Assembly: GCA_024741835.1 (NCBI GenBank)
Contig: JAENRP010000374.1
Coordinates: 2,419-40,546 of the forward strand
Length of the DNA stretch: 38,128 nt
Reading direction: 5' to 3'
Source of the DNA: Diplocarpon mali
Taxonomy: Eukaryota > Ascomycota > Leotiomycetes > Helotiales > Drepanopezizaceae
Part shown: positions 11,086-20,252 of the stretch, in pieces
Layout of the letters: each line of letters begins with the position of its first letter
Position numbering within the stretch: the first letter of the stretch is position 1
Made by a program: the position numbers and the translations under genes
The notes under the pieces: model-generated
Told to the model about the DNA's origin: nothing
The model's input: the letters and a program-made list of their open reading frames with translations, nothing else
Database searches by the model: none

Positions 11086-11257
11086 TGTCGTACTGTATTT
11101 AGAGGTGGATTCCTAGTGGTGGCAGAAGCTTGTAAGATTCTACTCTAACTGTATATCTGAGCTCCCTTTATAGAAGTGCTCCGTGGCCACTTCAGGGGTA
11201 CATTACATAAGCCAGTCCTCAGAGGCCTCAGCGCCTGAGGCTCCTCATGGCGCAACA
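11086..11257 (-). repeat. LTR, 5' copy relative to element orientation
   Basis: 172 bp, TGTCG...CAACA on the plus strand, 166 of 172 bases identical to 8924-9095. It keeps the terminal TG...CA and is the less mutated copy. Confidence 0.95.
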
Positions 11258-11262
11258 CTAAT
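11258..11262 (+). repeat. Target-site duplication CTAAT, right copy
   Basis: Matches 8919-8923 exactly and follows the right LTR without a gap. Confidence 0.9.
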
Positions 11263-11282
11263 GCTAATTATCATCAAGTGCG

Positions 11283-11353
11283 CTGGTAGAATCACGCCTG
11301 GCGAGATCGACGACCACTCTGGGAGCGTCAGCCAGCTGATCCTAGATACAAAA
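11283..11353 (+). pseudogene. 3' fragment of the CoA-ligase pseudogene
   Basis: GRITPGEIDDHSGSVSQLILDTK matches in order the segment after GWGMTE in fungal 4-coumarate-CoA-ligase-like proteins (P-E-I-D-D-x-GSVGEL). It resumes a few tens of bases after the LTR element, so the element sits inside this gene. The C-terminal domain with its catalytic Lys is not recognisable downstream. Confidence 0.65.
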
Positions 11354-12043
11354 TGCAGATCGTGTCTTCCTTTCGCAGAGTTGGCTCACGTCTCGCCCCG
11401 TCTGTGAAGATGCGCGGCCATATCCTTGCAAAAGCAGACCGTATCCTTTCCGTACCCGGATGACTTGAGCCCAGAACTCCGAATGCCAATGAATTCTGAT
11501 CACCCCTGATCGTCTTCGGCCGCATAGCCGTTCGCTCCAATGGCCATCACGGCATTCATCCCCGACAGCATATTGGTGCTCATCAGTTTGAAATATTACC
11601 CGATTCCCGAGATCTTTGATCTCCGCCAACGACTAGATCAAACATGTTTCTTTCACAAACGACCTAGAAACTCCGGTATCTTCGCCGACTATCAAGCTTT
11701 TGTGTACAAAACGTCCGCTCTATAGACGGCGCTTTGCCTAGGACCAGGTCTCTTGGGCTTCTCGAGGCGGATCCTCGAAGGCTTATCTGGGAGTAAATAA
11801 GGGATGGTCGTTGCTATCATGCAAGGGATGGAGCCCACTTGTCAAGTCCGAGGTGGCGTTCAGGTGGCGTTCAAACTGCGTTATGTAAGTTCTTGCATAT
11901 AAATTTTCTAGTAAGAAGCACGGTGCATCTTACTATTCGGCGTCGGCGGGGTAGAGAAATGCGACGAAATAGACCAGCGAGCACTGAAATCTATCGGAAG
12001 ATATCAAGCATAACATTAGTTTTCGATTTGGGTATCAATGTGC
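11354..12043. other. Intergenic, possible further decayed ligase DNA
   Basis: 690 bp. Frames on both strands (11342-11629 minus, 11540-11725 plus, 11839-12108 plus) show no domain. The last part is the TRM1 3' flank. Confidence 0.45.
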
Positions 12044-14176
12044 CTATGCATGCCCCTTCGCTCGAGCCATCGGTCCCCAATTTTCTCGCGGGTTCAGCTG
12101 ATATCTGACAATTTTCTTCTTATCCTTCTCGGCGCCCAACTTCTCATCAAACACGACCTTAAGTCCCTCTCCAGCAGGTACCTCACTGGCCACCGACCCA
12201 TTCTCTCCAGGCTTCGACGGACCTCTCTGCATGATGCGATATCCAGCAGTGTTTTCCCTAAGGGCACCCTCCTTCACCGGCGCCTTTTGCCTTGTCCACT
12301 CTCTCATTATCTCCCAGACAACGTCCCAAGGTGCATTGGTCTTGAGGCTTCCTGGCTTGGTGTGGCTTCTCGTCACATGGTATCCGAGGTTTTTGATGGC
12401 GCCGCGAATGGCGTTCTCGATTGGCGTAATGCAATGAATGACTTTGGAAAGAGCTGATGGTATGAACAGGAACGGAGCAGGGTCCAGAGCTGCCGGATCC
12501 CATCTTCCAGTCTTAGTTTTCGCTGTGGGCGAGTTCGGATCTTCAGCATCGAAGATCTCCTCCATCGCCAAGGTAAGCATTCCTTCAATTCTCGAGGTAG
12601 TCTGGTAGGTATCCTTGGAAACATCTGGCAAATAATCCAGTATCCTCTGGATGAAATCGGGATCGTGGATTGGACCAGCGTACATTGGTCCTGCAATGTG
12701 CGTCTTGGATCCGCAATGCTTGCAATGCTCGGCAGCTGACGGCCCTTGTCCATAAACATGCTTCCAGTAATATGTTCCCTTCTTACCCTCGACCAGCTTG
12801 TTTCTCCCAACCGTCTGCGTTGTCCAGGCTCCACACCCGGTATCACAGTTATACACCACCATAGTATTCCCAGCCAAGTACTTGACATCAGCAGGTGACT
12901 TGTGAATCCGGACGAAAACTCGAGCGTAAAAGTCGATAGAGAGGGATAGGAGAGGTTCCATGGCCATACCGTAGCGGGCTGCAGAGGTCGCAATTGCATG
13001 TAAAATAAGTCTCAGCCCACCTTCATGCGATTGCGGCCCTTTGATCGTCGTTCCACCGTAGAGTGAGAATGCCTTCTCCGGATATCCATTCGATGCCCAT
13101 ACTCCCGCGTCAGTGCAAGTCACACATAGAAGCCCCCCATCATCCCGAACTGCCTGTACTGCAGCATCCAAGAATGGAGCTGCAGTTCCATACGGATCGA
13201 GGTCGATAACGTCATATTTCGTGCTGGCTTGGGGCCTGCCTTTGTCGTCTTTGCAATCCTCGCCAACTTTACTATACATGTATGCCATGGCGTTGCACGT
13301 CAGTGCTTTTATTTTTTCCTCCAGTTTGTTATGTTTGACATTCATCTCGATCGTTTCTGTAGCTTCTGGCAGAAGGTCATTCGCTGTGATCGAGGTTGCA
13401 AATGGTATCTCATGAGCATAGCGAAGCGCTCGTAAACCAGTAGCAGACAAAGCATCCAGGATTGTAAATGCGAATTTGGACTTCTTGCTTTCGGCGGACC
13501 TCGCTGTCGTTGTCGGCTTGGTACCTTGCCCTTCGATCCCAGCTTCTGGGCCTGCGACGGGTGCTGGCTCTGAATCGCCAGTAGTCGTCAGACCGACGGC
13601 CTCGCTACCGTTCGCCAAAACCTCTATCTCCTTAGGTATGTCACTGCCTTTTCCTCCCATTGCAGCTTCAAATTCGGAAACATGCGGTCCGTTCTCCAGC
13701 TTGCTTGCTTTCCTCGGTACATCATTCAGCCCCTCCTCTTCCCGTTTTCGTTTCTTCTCTTTAGCCTTGGCAGCAGCTCGTTGCTTGTGTTTCTCTATCG
13801 TTCTCTTCTTCTTCTCTAATACCTCTTCCCCGTAAGCTTTGATTACCAGGACACTCAAGTCTCGATTGAACTGCTGGATCGGATTGTAGAATACGGATTG
13901 GGGTTGGTTTTCGCCTTTGGGAGTTGCTTGTGGAACTGCAGGACCTGATGCCGGCGTAAGGATGTATGCCAGTCCTTCTTTGATGGTCGTGTATTCCTTG
14001 CCTTCGTGGAAAAGGTGTTGGCCGACCGCTGGCGCAGCCGTGATATCTACAGGGGCTGTAGTCATTGTTGCGCTCGAGAAGAATCGATAGAAGAAACTGA
14101 GCTGCCGGAGCTGGCAATTCGAGGTTTTCCTCTTGCCGAATCTCCAGAGGGCTATCAAGGGAGCTTTCATGCGCAT
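12044..14176 (-). CDS. TRM1: tRNA (guanine26-N2)-dimethyltransferase
   Basis: Single intronless frame of 710 aa. It shows the class I SAM-binding segment (DALSATGLRALRYAHEIP, from 241), the catalytic DPYG (327-330), and conserved YGGTTIKGPQSHEGGLR. Two Cys pairs, CDTGC (from 444) and CKHC (485-488), are likely zinc ligands. A basic KKRKR stretch near 141-145 could direct nuclear import. Known: Trm1 makes m2,2G26 in cytosolic and mitochondrial tRNAs. The first 37 residues are basic and lack acidic residues, with FFYRFFSSA just before a second Met at 38 (14063-14065); this looks like a mitochondrial presequence. In yeast, alternative starts give the two isoforms, and the same is inferred here. 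The 3' flank faces the transposon-bearing region. Confidence 0.96.
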   Translation of the reverse strand: MRMKAPLIALWRFGKRKTSNCQLRQLSFFYRFFSSATMTTAPVDITAAPAVGQHLFHEGKEYTTIKEGLAYILTPASGPAVPQATPKGENQPQSVFYNPIQQFNRDLSVLVIKAYGEEVLEKKKRTIEKHKQRAAAKAKEKKRKREEEGLNDVPRKASKLENGPHVSEFEAAMGGKGSDIPKEIEVLANGSEAVGLTTTGDSEPAPVAGPEAGIEGQGTKPTTTARSAESKKSKFAFTILDALSATGLRALRYAHEIPFATSITANDLLPEATETIEMNVKHNKLEEKIKALTCNAMAYMYSKVGEDCKDDKGRPQASTKYDVIDLDPYGTAAPFLDAAVQAVRDDGGLLCVTCTDAGVWASNGYPEKAFSLYGGTTIKGPQSHEGGLRLILHAIATSAARYGMAMEPLLSLSIDFYARVFVRIHKSPADVKYLAGNTMVVYNCDTGCGAWTTQTVGRNKLVEGKKGTYYWKHVYGQGPSAAEHCKHCGSKTHIAGPMYAGPIHDPDFIQRILDYLPDVSKDTYQTTSRIEGMLTLAMEEIFDAEDPNSPTAKTKTGRWDPAALDPAPFLFIPSALSKVIHCITPIENAIRGAIKNLGYHVTRSHTKPGSLKTNAPWDVVWEIMREWTRQKAPVKEGALRENTAGYRIMQRGPSKPGENGSVASEVPAGEGLKVVFDEKLGAEKDKKKIVRYQLNPRENWGPMARAKGHA

Positions 14177-17100
14177 GCGCGATTGTTAAGGTGTGCAATG
14201 ATGAAGCCTATTCAAAGTTGCAAAATCTCGAGGTGTTCTGCCGAGCGGTGAAAGCCCACGGTCTCGACGTGATAGATGCTAAAAATTAAAGGGAGTATTT
14301 AGAAAAGCAAGCAAGGCAAGGTGAGCACTTTAAACTAAGAAATAACAAAGGTAAGCCTTATTCTATGTGTTACAATTTTATACTGCTTAATATATCTCGC
14401 AGAAACCAGATTACGCTCTAGATAGCTAGAAGCTGTCTAGTTCTTGGATCTGTACCATTGTTTGATATTTTTACAACTACCTATCTTATGATACGTAGAA
14501 TATGACCAGCAAGTATTTTTCTTCCAATCATTTAATTTCGAGTGTAGTGGTTCAAAATCAGGGCGAAAGGTAAGAACTATGAACATTCAGAATGGCAAGC
14601 GAAGCAAGCCGAGCGATTTTATCCTTCGATTTTTAACAAAGGACTCTGAAGCATTGATTACGCCTTGGCAAAGTACCACAGAGATACAGTGAAGAAGTGT
14701 TCTCCTTTGTCTTTTAAGTAATAAAAAAGTCAACAACCATAGCAGAGAAAGATAAGAAATTACACACTGCTAGACAGATCTTGATTCAAAGACTTCTGTA
14801 GTAGTTATTTTCTTAGTTATGTCAAGGATTATCAGAATTGTATTGTACTGAGAACAAGTGTCCAAGGGGCTCCACTGTCAACAGGAAACAACGCTTAAGC
14901 GCTACACCTCTATATTAGGCATTGAGCCGCACAGGAGCCAGTCTCCTAGTGCTCTGACAGGTGCACAGTCAAGATTTGTGGATTAAAATCTTCAAAGTAT
15001 ATTGATTATCTTTTCTTATTTCAAGTATTGTGGATTTGATCCTAGCTATTTAGCTCCTGGCATTTGAGATTGAAAGTCGTATGTCACAGGCCAAATGAAT
15101 AGTCCCACATTAGTATACTACAAAGGGCTCTTTAGTCGTTTGCACAGATGAAAATACTTTCATGCGGTGTTTTTTCGGTGAAAGTCCTTCGTACTTTGAA
15201 GTATTTATGCCTCAAAGACCAACCGCTGTTCCGCCTCCTGTTGAGCTCAAGGATCCATGCTTAAAAATAGTTTGTCTTTTCGTGTCTCAAACCACGGTGG
15301 ATCAGTTTCCTACCTATTCAGCTCCTAGCATTTGATTATCAGAGCAAAACTCTCTTTTCCCTGGTAGTGAATGACTACTCTAGGAGATAACAACTCAACA
15401 CCGATACGCGGTGTCTCCTACGAACCTGCGGATTCTCTAGATTATATTTAAAGAATCTGCAAAGCCAAGATTGAGTACTTTCGGCTCCAGAATAATTAAA
15501 CCCTGAGTTGAATAAAGCTAGAATCTTCAAGAGCTTTAGAATGAATTTCTATTATTACTTTTATGATAAACACCCTATACTTTCGAATCTTTCTGACGTA
15601 TTCTAAGATTACTTAAACATACACTTATACCTAAAGGAAGAGCTTAGCAATAGATATAAACAGCAATAAGGCGGGTCATAGTTAATAAGGAAAAGGAAAA
15701 GAGGAAAGGACATAATATAAATCTTTACAGCTTTAAAATTTTTCTTCAAAGATCTTCTTCGAAAGCTAAAGTCGATAAGAAAGGTTATAACTAAGAGCCG
15801 TCACTAGTTATCAAAAAACATAATATAACCAAGTAAATAGTCTCATTAGTAAGAATGGCATGCCTTCGGATAAGGGACCTAAGGCGACCTTTTTTATCCA
15901 GGCACCTCTTTAAGAATTTGCTTACCTAATACCTAGAGAGAATAATTATTAACTAAGATACAAGTAAGACTCTTGTCTAAGGAATCAGGGTCTATAGGAA
16001 TAATAGGCTAAATGAGGAATCGCAAGGAGCTTTCATACTAGTTTCTCCTTGCACCTAATCCAACTATAGCGTTTCTCACTTATGCTATATAGTTTAGAAC
16101 TAATTTAGCATGCTACATAGGGGGGAGAATTTCTACTCAATGGGGATTTCGATCCATTATACTCGACATTGATATAAATCGAGAGCACTGCAGCCTATGG
16201 TAAAGTATTGTTTTGCGTGATAACTATACACAGAGTACCGAGATACCCCGACTAGCTTGTGTATCCTGTCAATAGGGAATGAAGAGAGGGAGTAAGACGC
16301 AAACTTGATCAGATTTCGACCAAATCCCAGCTACACTCACGGTAAATGTTGAGCGCATAATTTACCCTGTCAAGATAAAGACCCCCAAGTCTACTCCCTG
16401 CACTTGATAGGGTACAATATATAATCGCCATACTCGCACTTCTGTTCAGTACAATAGTAGAAGTGCAGAGCCCCAGAAATGACTGGAAGTATGTTAAGTT
16501 GGAGTGCGGCGTTACAAAGGGAGGCCTGAGCACCCGTCTGTGGTGCACGAAGTCCTTACTAGACTAGGTAGGTAAGCTTTAAATATACATCGTGTAGTGG
16601 AGAACACAAAGCATATTGTCTTTTCGAGAAGGTCGTATCTGCCAGCGCCTTACTCCGAAGGCTAGGATCCTTAAATGTCAGCGACACGAGAGATAATATT
16701 CCCTTCTAAAAACACAACGGAGCAAAATCAGAACAGAAATCCATTACTTGGTAGGAAGCAGAAAAAGAGCGGGATACTTTGAACCTTGATACTAGGTTTG
16801 ATTGGCTTTAGAGTCTGCAGGCTATATATTGGTTCTAGCCTGGTCTCTTTCTCATCTCGAGGAAAGCAAATCAGACTTCTAGCAATTAAGCTTTTCGCGT
16901 TCGATTTACAATATACGTCGATGTACGAAGTATGTTTTCTTTCCCCGGTAGTGGAACGCGATCCCGTGGGTTCCCGGATCCACCGTACTCAAATAAACAT
17001 GTATGAAAACAGGGAGTGGAGAAAGTCGGCGGGGTTCTCCAACACGCAAACAACCTCGTACCTCCAAGGCTTACTGCAATGCACCCGTGGGATCTCACCG

Positions 17101-17383
17101 GGCCAGACGTCGACCCAGCTGAGTATGTCGCCGGTATTGAACATCAAACACTTGAAATACGCTCTGGTGCAGCCATTAGCCGAGGCTATGGTCGAACAAA
17201 CATTCCAGAGGGCAGTCCGAAAAAGAAACAGGCCGCATTATCTTATCCTTGTCCTCCCGCGACGCTGTGCACCAGCCCTTGCAGCCAGTTCCCGAGTCTC
17301 ATTCGTCATCTGCCCCGGTATTGGCTCGGCAGCTATTGAGAAGATCGTTTCAAGCTTGTTCTGACATCTGATAGAAGTATCTC

Positions 17384-17617
17384 CTACTCCTTGTCGATGC
17401 CGGCGCTCTCCTTGCGTGCTCTGGCTTCTGCCAATTCGACATAGCGACTTCGTCCCTCGAGTTGTTTCGGAGTTTCGAGACTGGGGTGTCGTTTGGTAAT
17501 GCTAAGCTGCTCTTGAATTTGGTTCTTGGACGGTGCCGCGACGTAGTGGGGCGACACTCGCTGTTCTGGACGGGGAAAAGAAGAAGAATTGGGTTTGATA
17601 AAAGGCCTATAAGAGGA
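17384..17617 (-). pseudogene. Possible C-terminal coding fragment, unrecognised
   Basis: On the minus strand an open frame runs about 78 codons to a TAG at 17384-17386. It reads like real protein: SPHYVAAPSKNQIQEQLSIT, then LEGRSRYVELAEARARKESAG near the end, hydrophilic and helix-like. No start codon is seen, and upstream DNA has only weak acceptor-like sites. It may be the last exon of a gene or gene relic. I do not recognise the family. Confidence 0.25.
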
Positions 17618-18458
17618 TTACTATATCGACATTCCCCAAACTACACACGCTACTTGCTGGACACGCTCCAATCAAGACACGCGCTACCTGTGTGCGTATG
17701 CTCTGATGTCTTTCGGCCCTCCTTCAACCCCCGTCTCGAATCTCGTAGTCAATCTATTTTCTTGATCGCAGGAAATCTTAAGAATACATTCATTGCCTAG
17801 ACGGCCCAACTCCCCTTCATCCCGAGGCGATTCTAACCCTGAATAGCTCGCATGCGCTCGCAAGCGAGGGAGTAGAACCCCGCTCACTTCGAAGTAACTT
17901 TCGATCAACCAAAGGAGGTTTGGCGTGCATCGACTCGAGCATATGTCAATTTGCGGAAGGTGTGTAGGCTGGGCAATCTTTCTTTCGAGAAGAGTTTGGT
18001 AAGGGTGGTCTAAGTATAACCAGTGATGCCTTAGATGTCTTATATCCGTGCAAAACTATGTACTCCTTAGTCGGGATACCTGCAGCGCCCGGTCTCTTGA
18101 AAGGTTAGCGAAAGACATTCAGGTAGAGTTCAGCTGTCTGGCATGCAATACAATCAGCGCTTTAGACTCCCGATCTGTGGGCCCGGTAATGGAGTCTTGA
18201 TGTACAAGTACCGGAAGAGTTTATCTTTTACAAAGAAACAAAGACAAGAGGCATGCAAACACGATGCAAGTCAAGCTTATTCCGTGTCGTGCGATACATG
18301 GTATATGCCGATATCTGATGCTCTGCTAAAGCCCAACTTGAATTCTGCGCTTCAATCCCCCTGCTGAGAATCATTGTTTTGAGTTGCTCGGGAGCAAGCG
18401 AGCGGCCCTCCGCAGAAGCTGACTGGCTCTGGCTGCACCCCTGAGATCAAAAGGAACG

Positions 18459-18502
18459 ACATTGATCATATTGCAAGCCAACATTGATCATAATGTGAGC
18501 CG
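18459..18502 (+). repeat. 22-bp direct repeat with TGATCA
   Basis: Two adjacent copies of ACATTGATCATA(T/A)TG(C/T)(A/G)AGCC(A/G), followed by a degenerate third (ACACTTATCATGAACC). Each full copy holds the palindrome TGATCA. It lies about 470 bp upstream of the DUF3712-like gene; a regulatory role is only a guess. Confidence 0.6.
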
Positions 18503-18896
18503 ACACTTATCATGAACCAATATGAATCTAATTATATTGTGGCACCAACTGCACGTAGCCAGTGCTCGTGTTCTACCACCGAAGAACCCCATGGAGAGGC
18601 CGGGACCAATCCGATGGATGTTTGGCCCATGGCTTCACATGCCATGCCAGCCGATGTGTTGATCCAGATATAGTTCTACATGGTCCCCCTCCGATGTTGT
18701 GCCACCTTCCGCTTGGGTTTGGTCTGTACCCCCATGTCCGTTGTTGACTTTGGACGGAAGTATAGAAGAAACAGAAACCTCGGATTCCATCTTGCAGAGG
18801 GACAACGACGCGCGCTTACACCCGCGAGGTACTTCGAGTCCCTTTGTGCTGCTCCGTTGGCTGGCGTAGAGTCGCGTCTCGGAACTTCCTGACCAG

Positions 18897-18905
18897 ATAT
18901 ATATA
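18897..18905 (+). promoter_or_regulatory. TATA-like element
   Basis: ATATATATA lies 64 bp upstream of the ATG at 18969 and is the only clear TATA-like run near this start. Confidence 0.4.
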
Positions 18906-18968
18906 CGTCAGCGGCTTGCTCTGCAGCATCTCGAAACGCCGTCACTCGCCCGGCACAGGCCCTTCACG

Positions 18969-20252
18969 ATGTCTCTCCGCGACAATAACAAATCGCCAAA
19001 CTCGGTGGTGAAAGATGCGTCGAGCGAGAGCTTTGGGCTGCGGGGGTACGAGACGAAGCCTACCTTCGGACAGAAGTTCAAGAGGCACTGCGCCAGGTTC
19101 TGGTGGGCACATGTGATCCTGATCTGTCTGGTTTCTATGGTCATCACGCTGATCGTGTGAGTTTGTGCTGAGAACCACCACTTCATCCGATCTCTCATGT
19201 TGACGGCGCTCATAGCGTCTATGTGGCATATCCCAAGATGGCGCAGCACGATGTCAACAAGGCCACGCTCGAATTCCGCGACGGCTCATTCACCAACCCC
19301 ACATCGGATTCGATCAGAATTACGCAGAATGCTACGCTTCACAACCCCAGCACCTTCCGGCCTACCTTGGACGCATTCCCCGCCGAGCTGTACCTCGTTA
19401 CCAACGGCACATATGGCTCGGCGCCGATGTTGACTCTGCCGATGCCTCACATTCACGCCAGAAAGTACACCAATACCAGCGTTGATTCGGTGGCTCAGAT
19501 CACAAATCTTGACCAGGTATCGGCATATGCCGTCACGGTGATGACCAGCGAGTATGTCGAGACAGCCTTGGTAGGCAGGACGAAGCTTCACCTGGGAGAG
19601 TTGCCGGTCCAGACTGTCACGTTCAACACCACATCCAGATACAAGGGCTCGTCACCCCAACTCCGATGAGCGGGCAGCGGCTAACGCATATTCTAGCCTT
19701 GAACTCTCTCAAGGGATTCAACACCACCGATCTCCTGATCAATGCCACCGCAACCGCCGGAACCCCAAACCTCCGCGGCAACGCCCAAATCCCCAACCCG
19801 TCTCTGATGACAATCGTTCTGGTATGCGCCCCGATTGACCTTGAGGAGAGCCAACTCACGCGCAGCAGGGTAACGTCACCCTCGACCTCTCCACCGAGGC
19901 CAAGGGCGTCGTCGGAAACGCCACCATCGAGAACTTCATCCTCCGACCAGGCGCCAACACCATGCCCATGAGCGCCATCATCGACCAGCCCAAAGTCCTC
20001 GCCAGCCTGAACAAAGCCGGCAAGGTCAATATGACCATCACCGGCAAGAGTGCCGTGTACGATGGCCAGCACCTCTCATACTACGTGCGTCCCGCCGTCC
20101 CTCCGCCCGGCACGCGGTATCGAAAGAGCTGACAGCCCCTCCAGGAGAAAGCTCTCGCGAGCAACGTCCTCGTCCTCGAGATGAACGTCCAGCAGATCCT
20201 CGCCGACAGCATAGCCGCTGCTAGGAAGGCGGCGAATGCGACCTCGACGTAG
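18969..20252 (+). CDS. DUF3712-like single-pass membrane protein
   Basis: Five exons: 18969-19156, 19216-19646, 19697-19821, 19869-20084 and 20145-20252, coding 355 aa. A basic, Ser-rich N-terminus of about 43 residues precedes one membrane helix (WWAHVILICLVSMVITLIV..VY). A long beta-rich region with many N-glycosylation sequons follows (NAT, NTT, NTS, NGT, NVT), with LNSLKGFNTTDL and IPNPSLMTI motifs, as in fungal DUF3712 (PF12505) proteins. The topology is N-in with a large outer domain. The function of the family is not established. Intron 2 has no usable GT donor in frame; the family sequence is kept only if it starts with GC at 19647 and ends at TCTAG 19696, with a CTAAC branch. The other introns are GT-AG. 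Confidence 0.8.

Larger units (their letters stand above)
8924..11257 (-). mobile_element. Copia-derived LTR retrotransposon, internally deleted and RIP-mutated
   Basis: 2,334 bp bounded by two 172-bp LTRs and a perfect 5-bp duplication. Orientation is minus. GTTATCAGCACC right inside the 11086 LTR fits a copia-type primer-binding site, and a G-rich tract (CTAGGGGGTG on the minus strand) abuts the other LTR. The only pol piece left is an RNase H remnant (10430-10870), close to the 5' LTR; gag, protease, integrase and most of the reverse transcriptase are missing. About 1.3 kb between RNase H and the 3' LTR carries an opposite-strand Cys-rich frame. The internal DNA looks visibly poor in CA and TG dinucleotides. 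Known: RIP changes CpA to TpA in duplicated fungal DNA. The element cannot be autonomous. Confidence 0.93.
14177..18968. other. Gene-poor, mostly AT-rich region
   Basis: 4.8 kb, clearly AT-rich to about 16.6 kb, then more mixed. No domain is readable on either strand. A diverged pair of segments at 15031-15074 and 15298-15338 shares an AGCTCCT(G/A)GCATTTGA core. Frames at 16786-17364 and 17016-17339 overlap each other and are unrecognised. Unlike the copia interior, CA and TG dinucleotides are common here, so the same RIP pattern is not obvious. It probably contains old repeats. Confidence 0.5.

Noticed and set aside
16786..17364. 192-codon plus-strand frame
   Set aside because: A second plus-strand frame and a partly open minus-strand frame overlap it, and none shows a clear domain. 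It could be a relic, but I cannot support a call.
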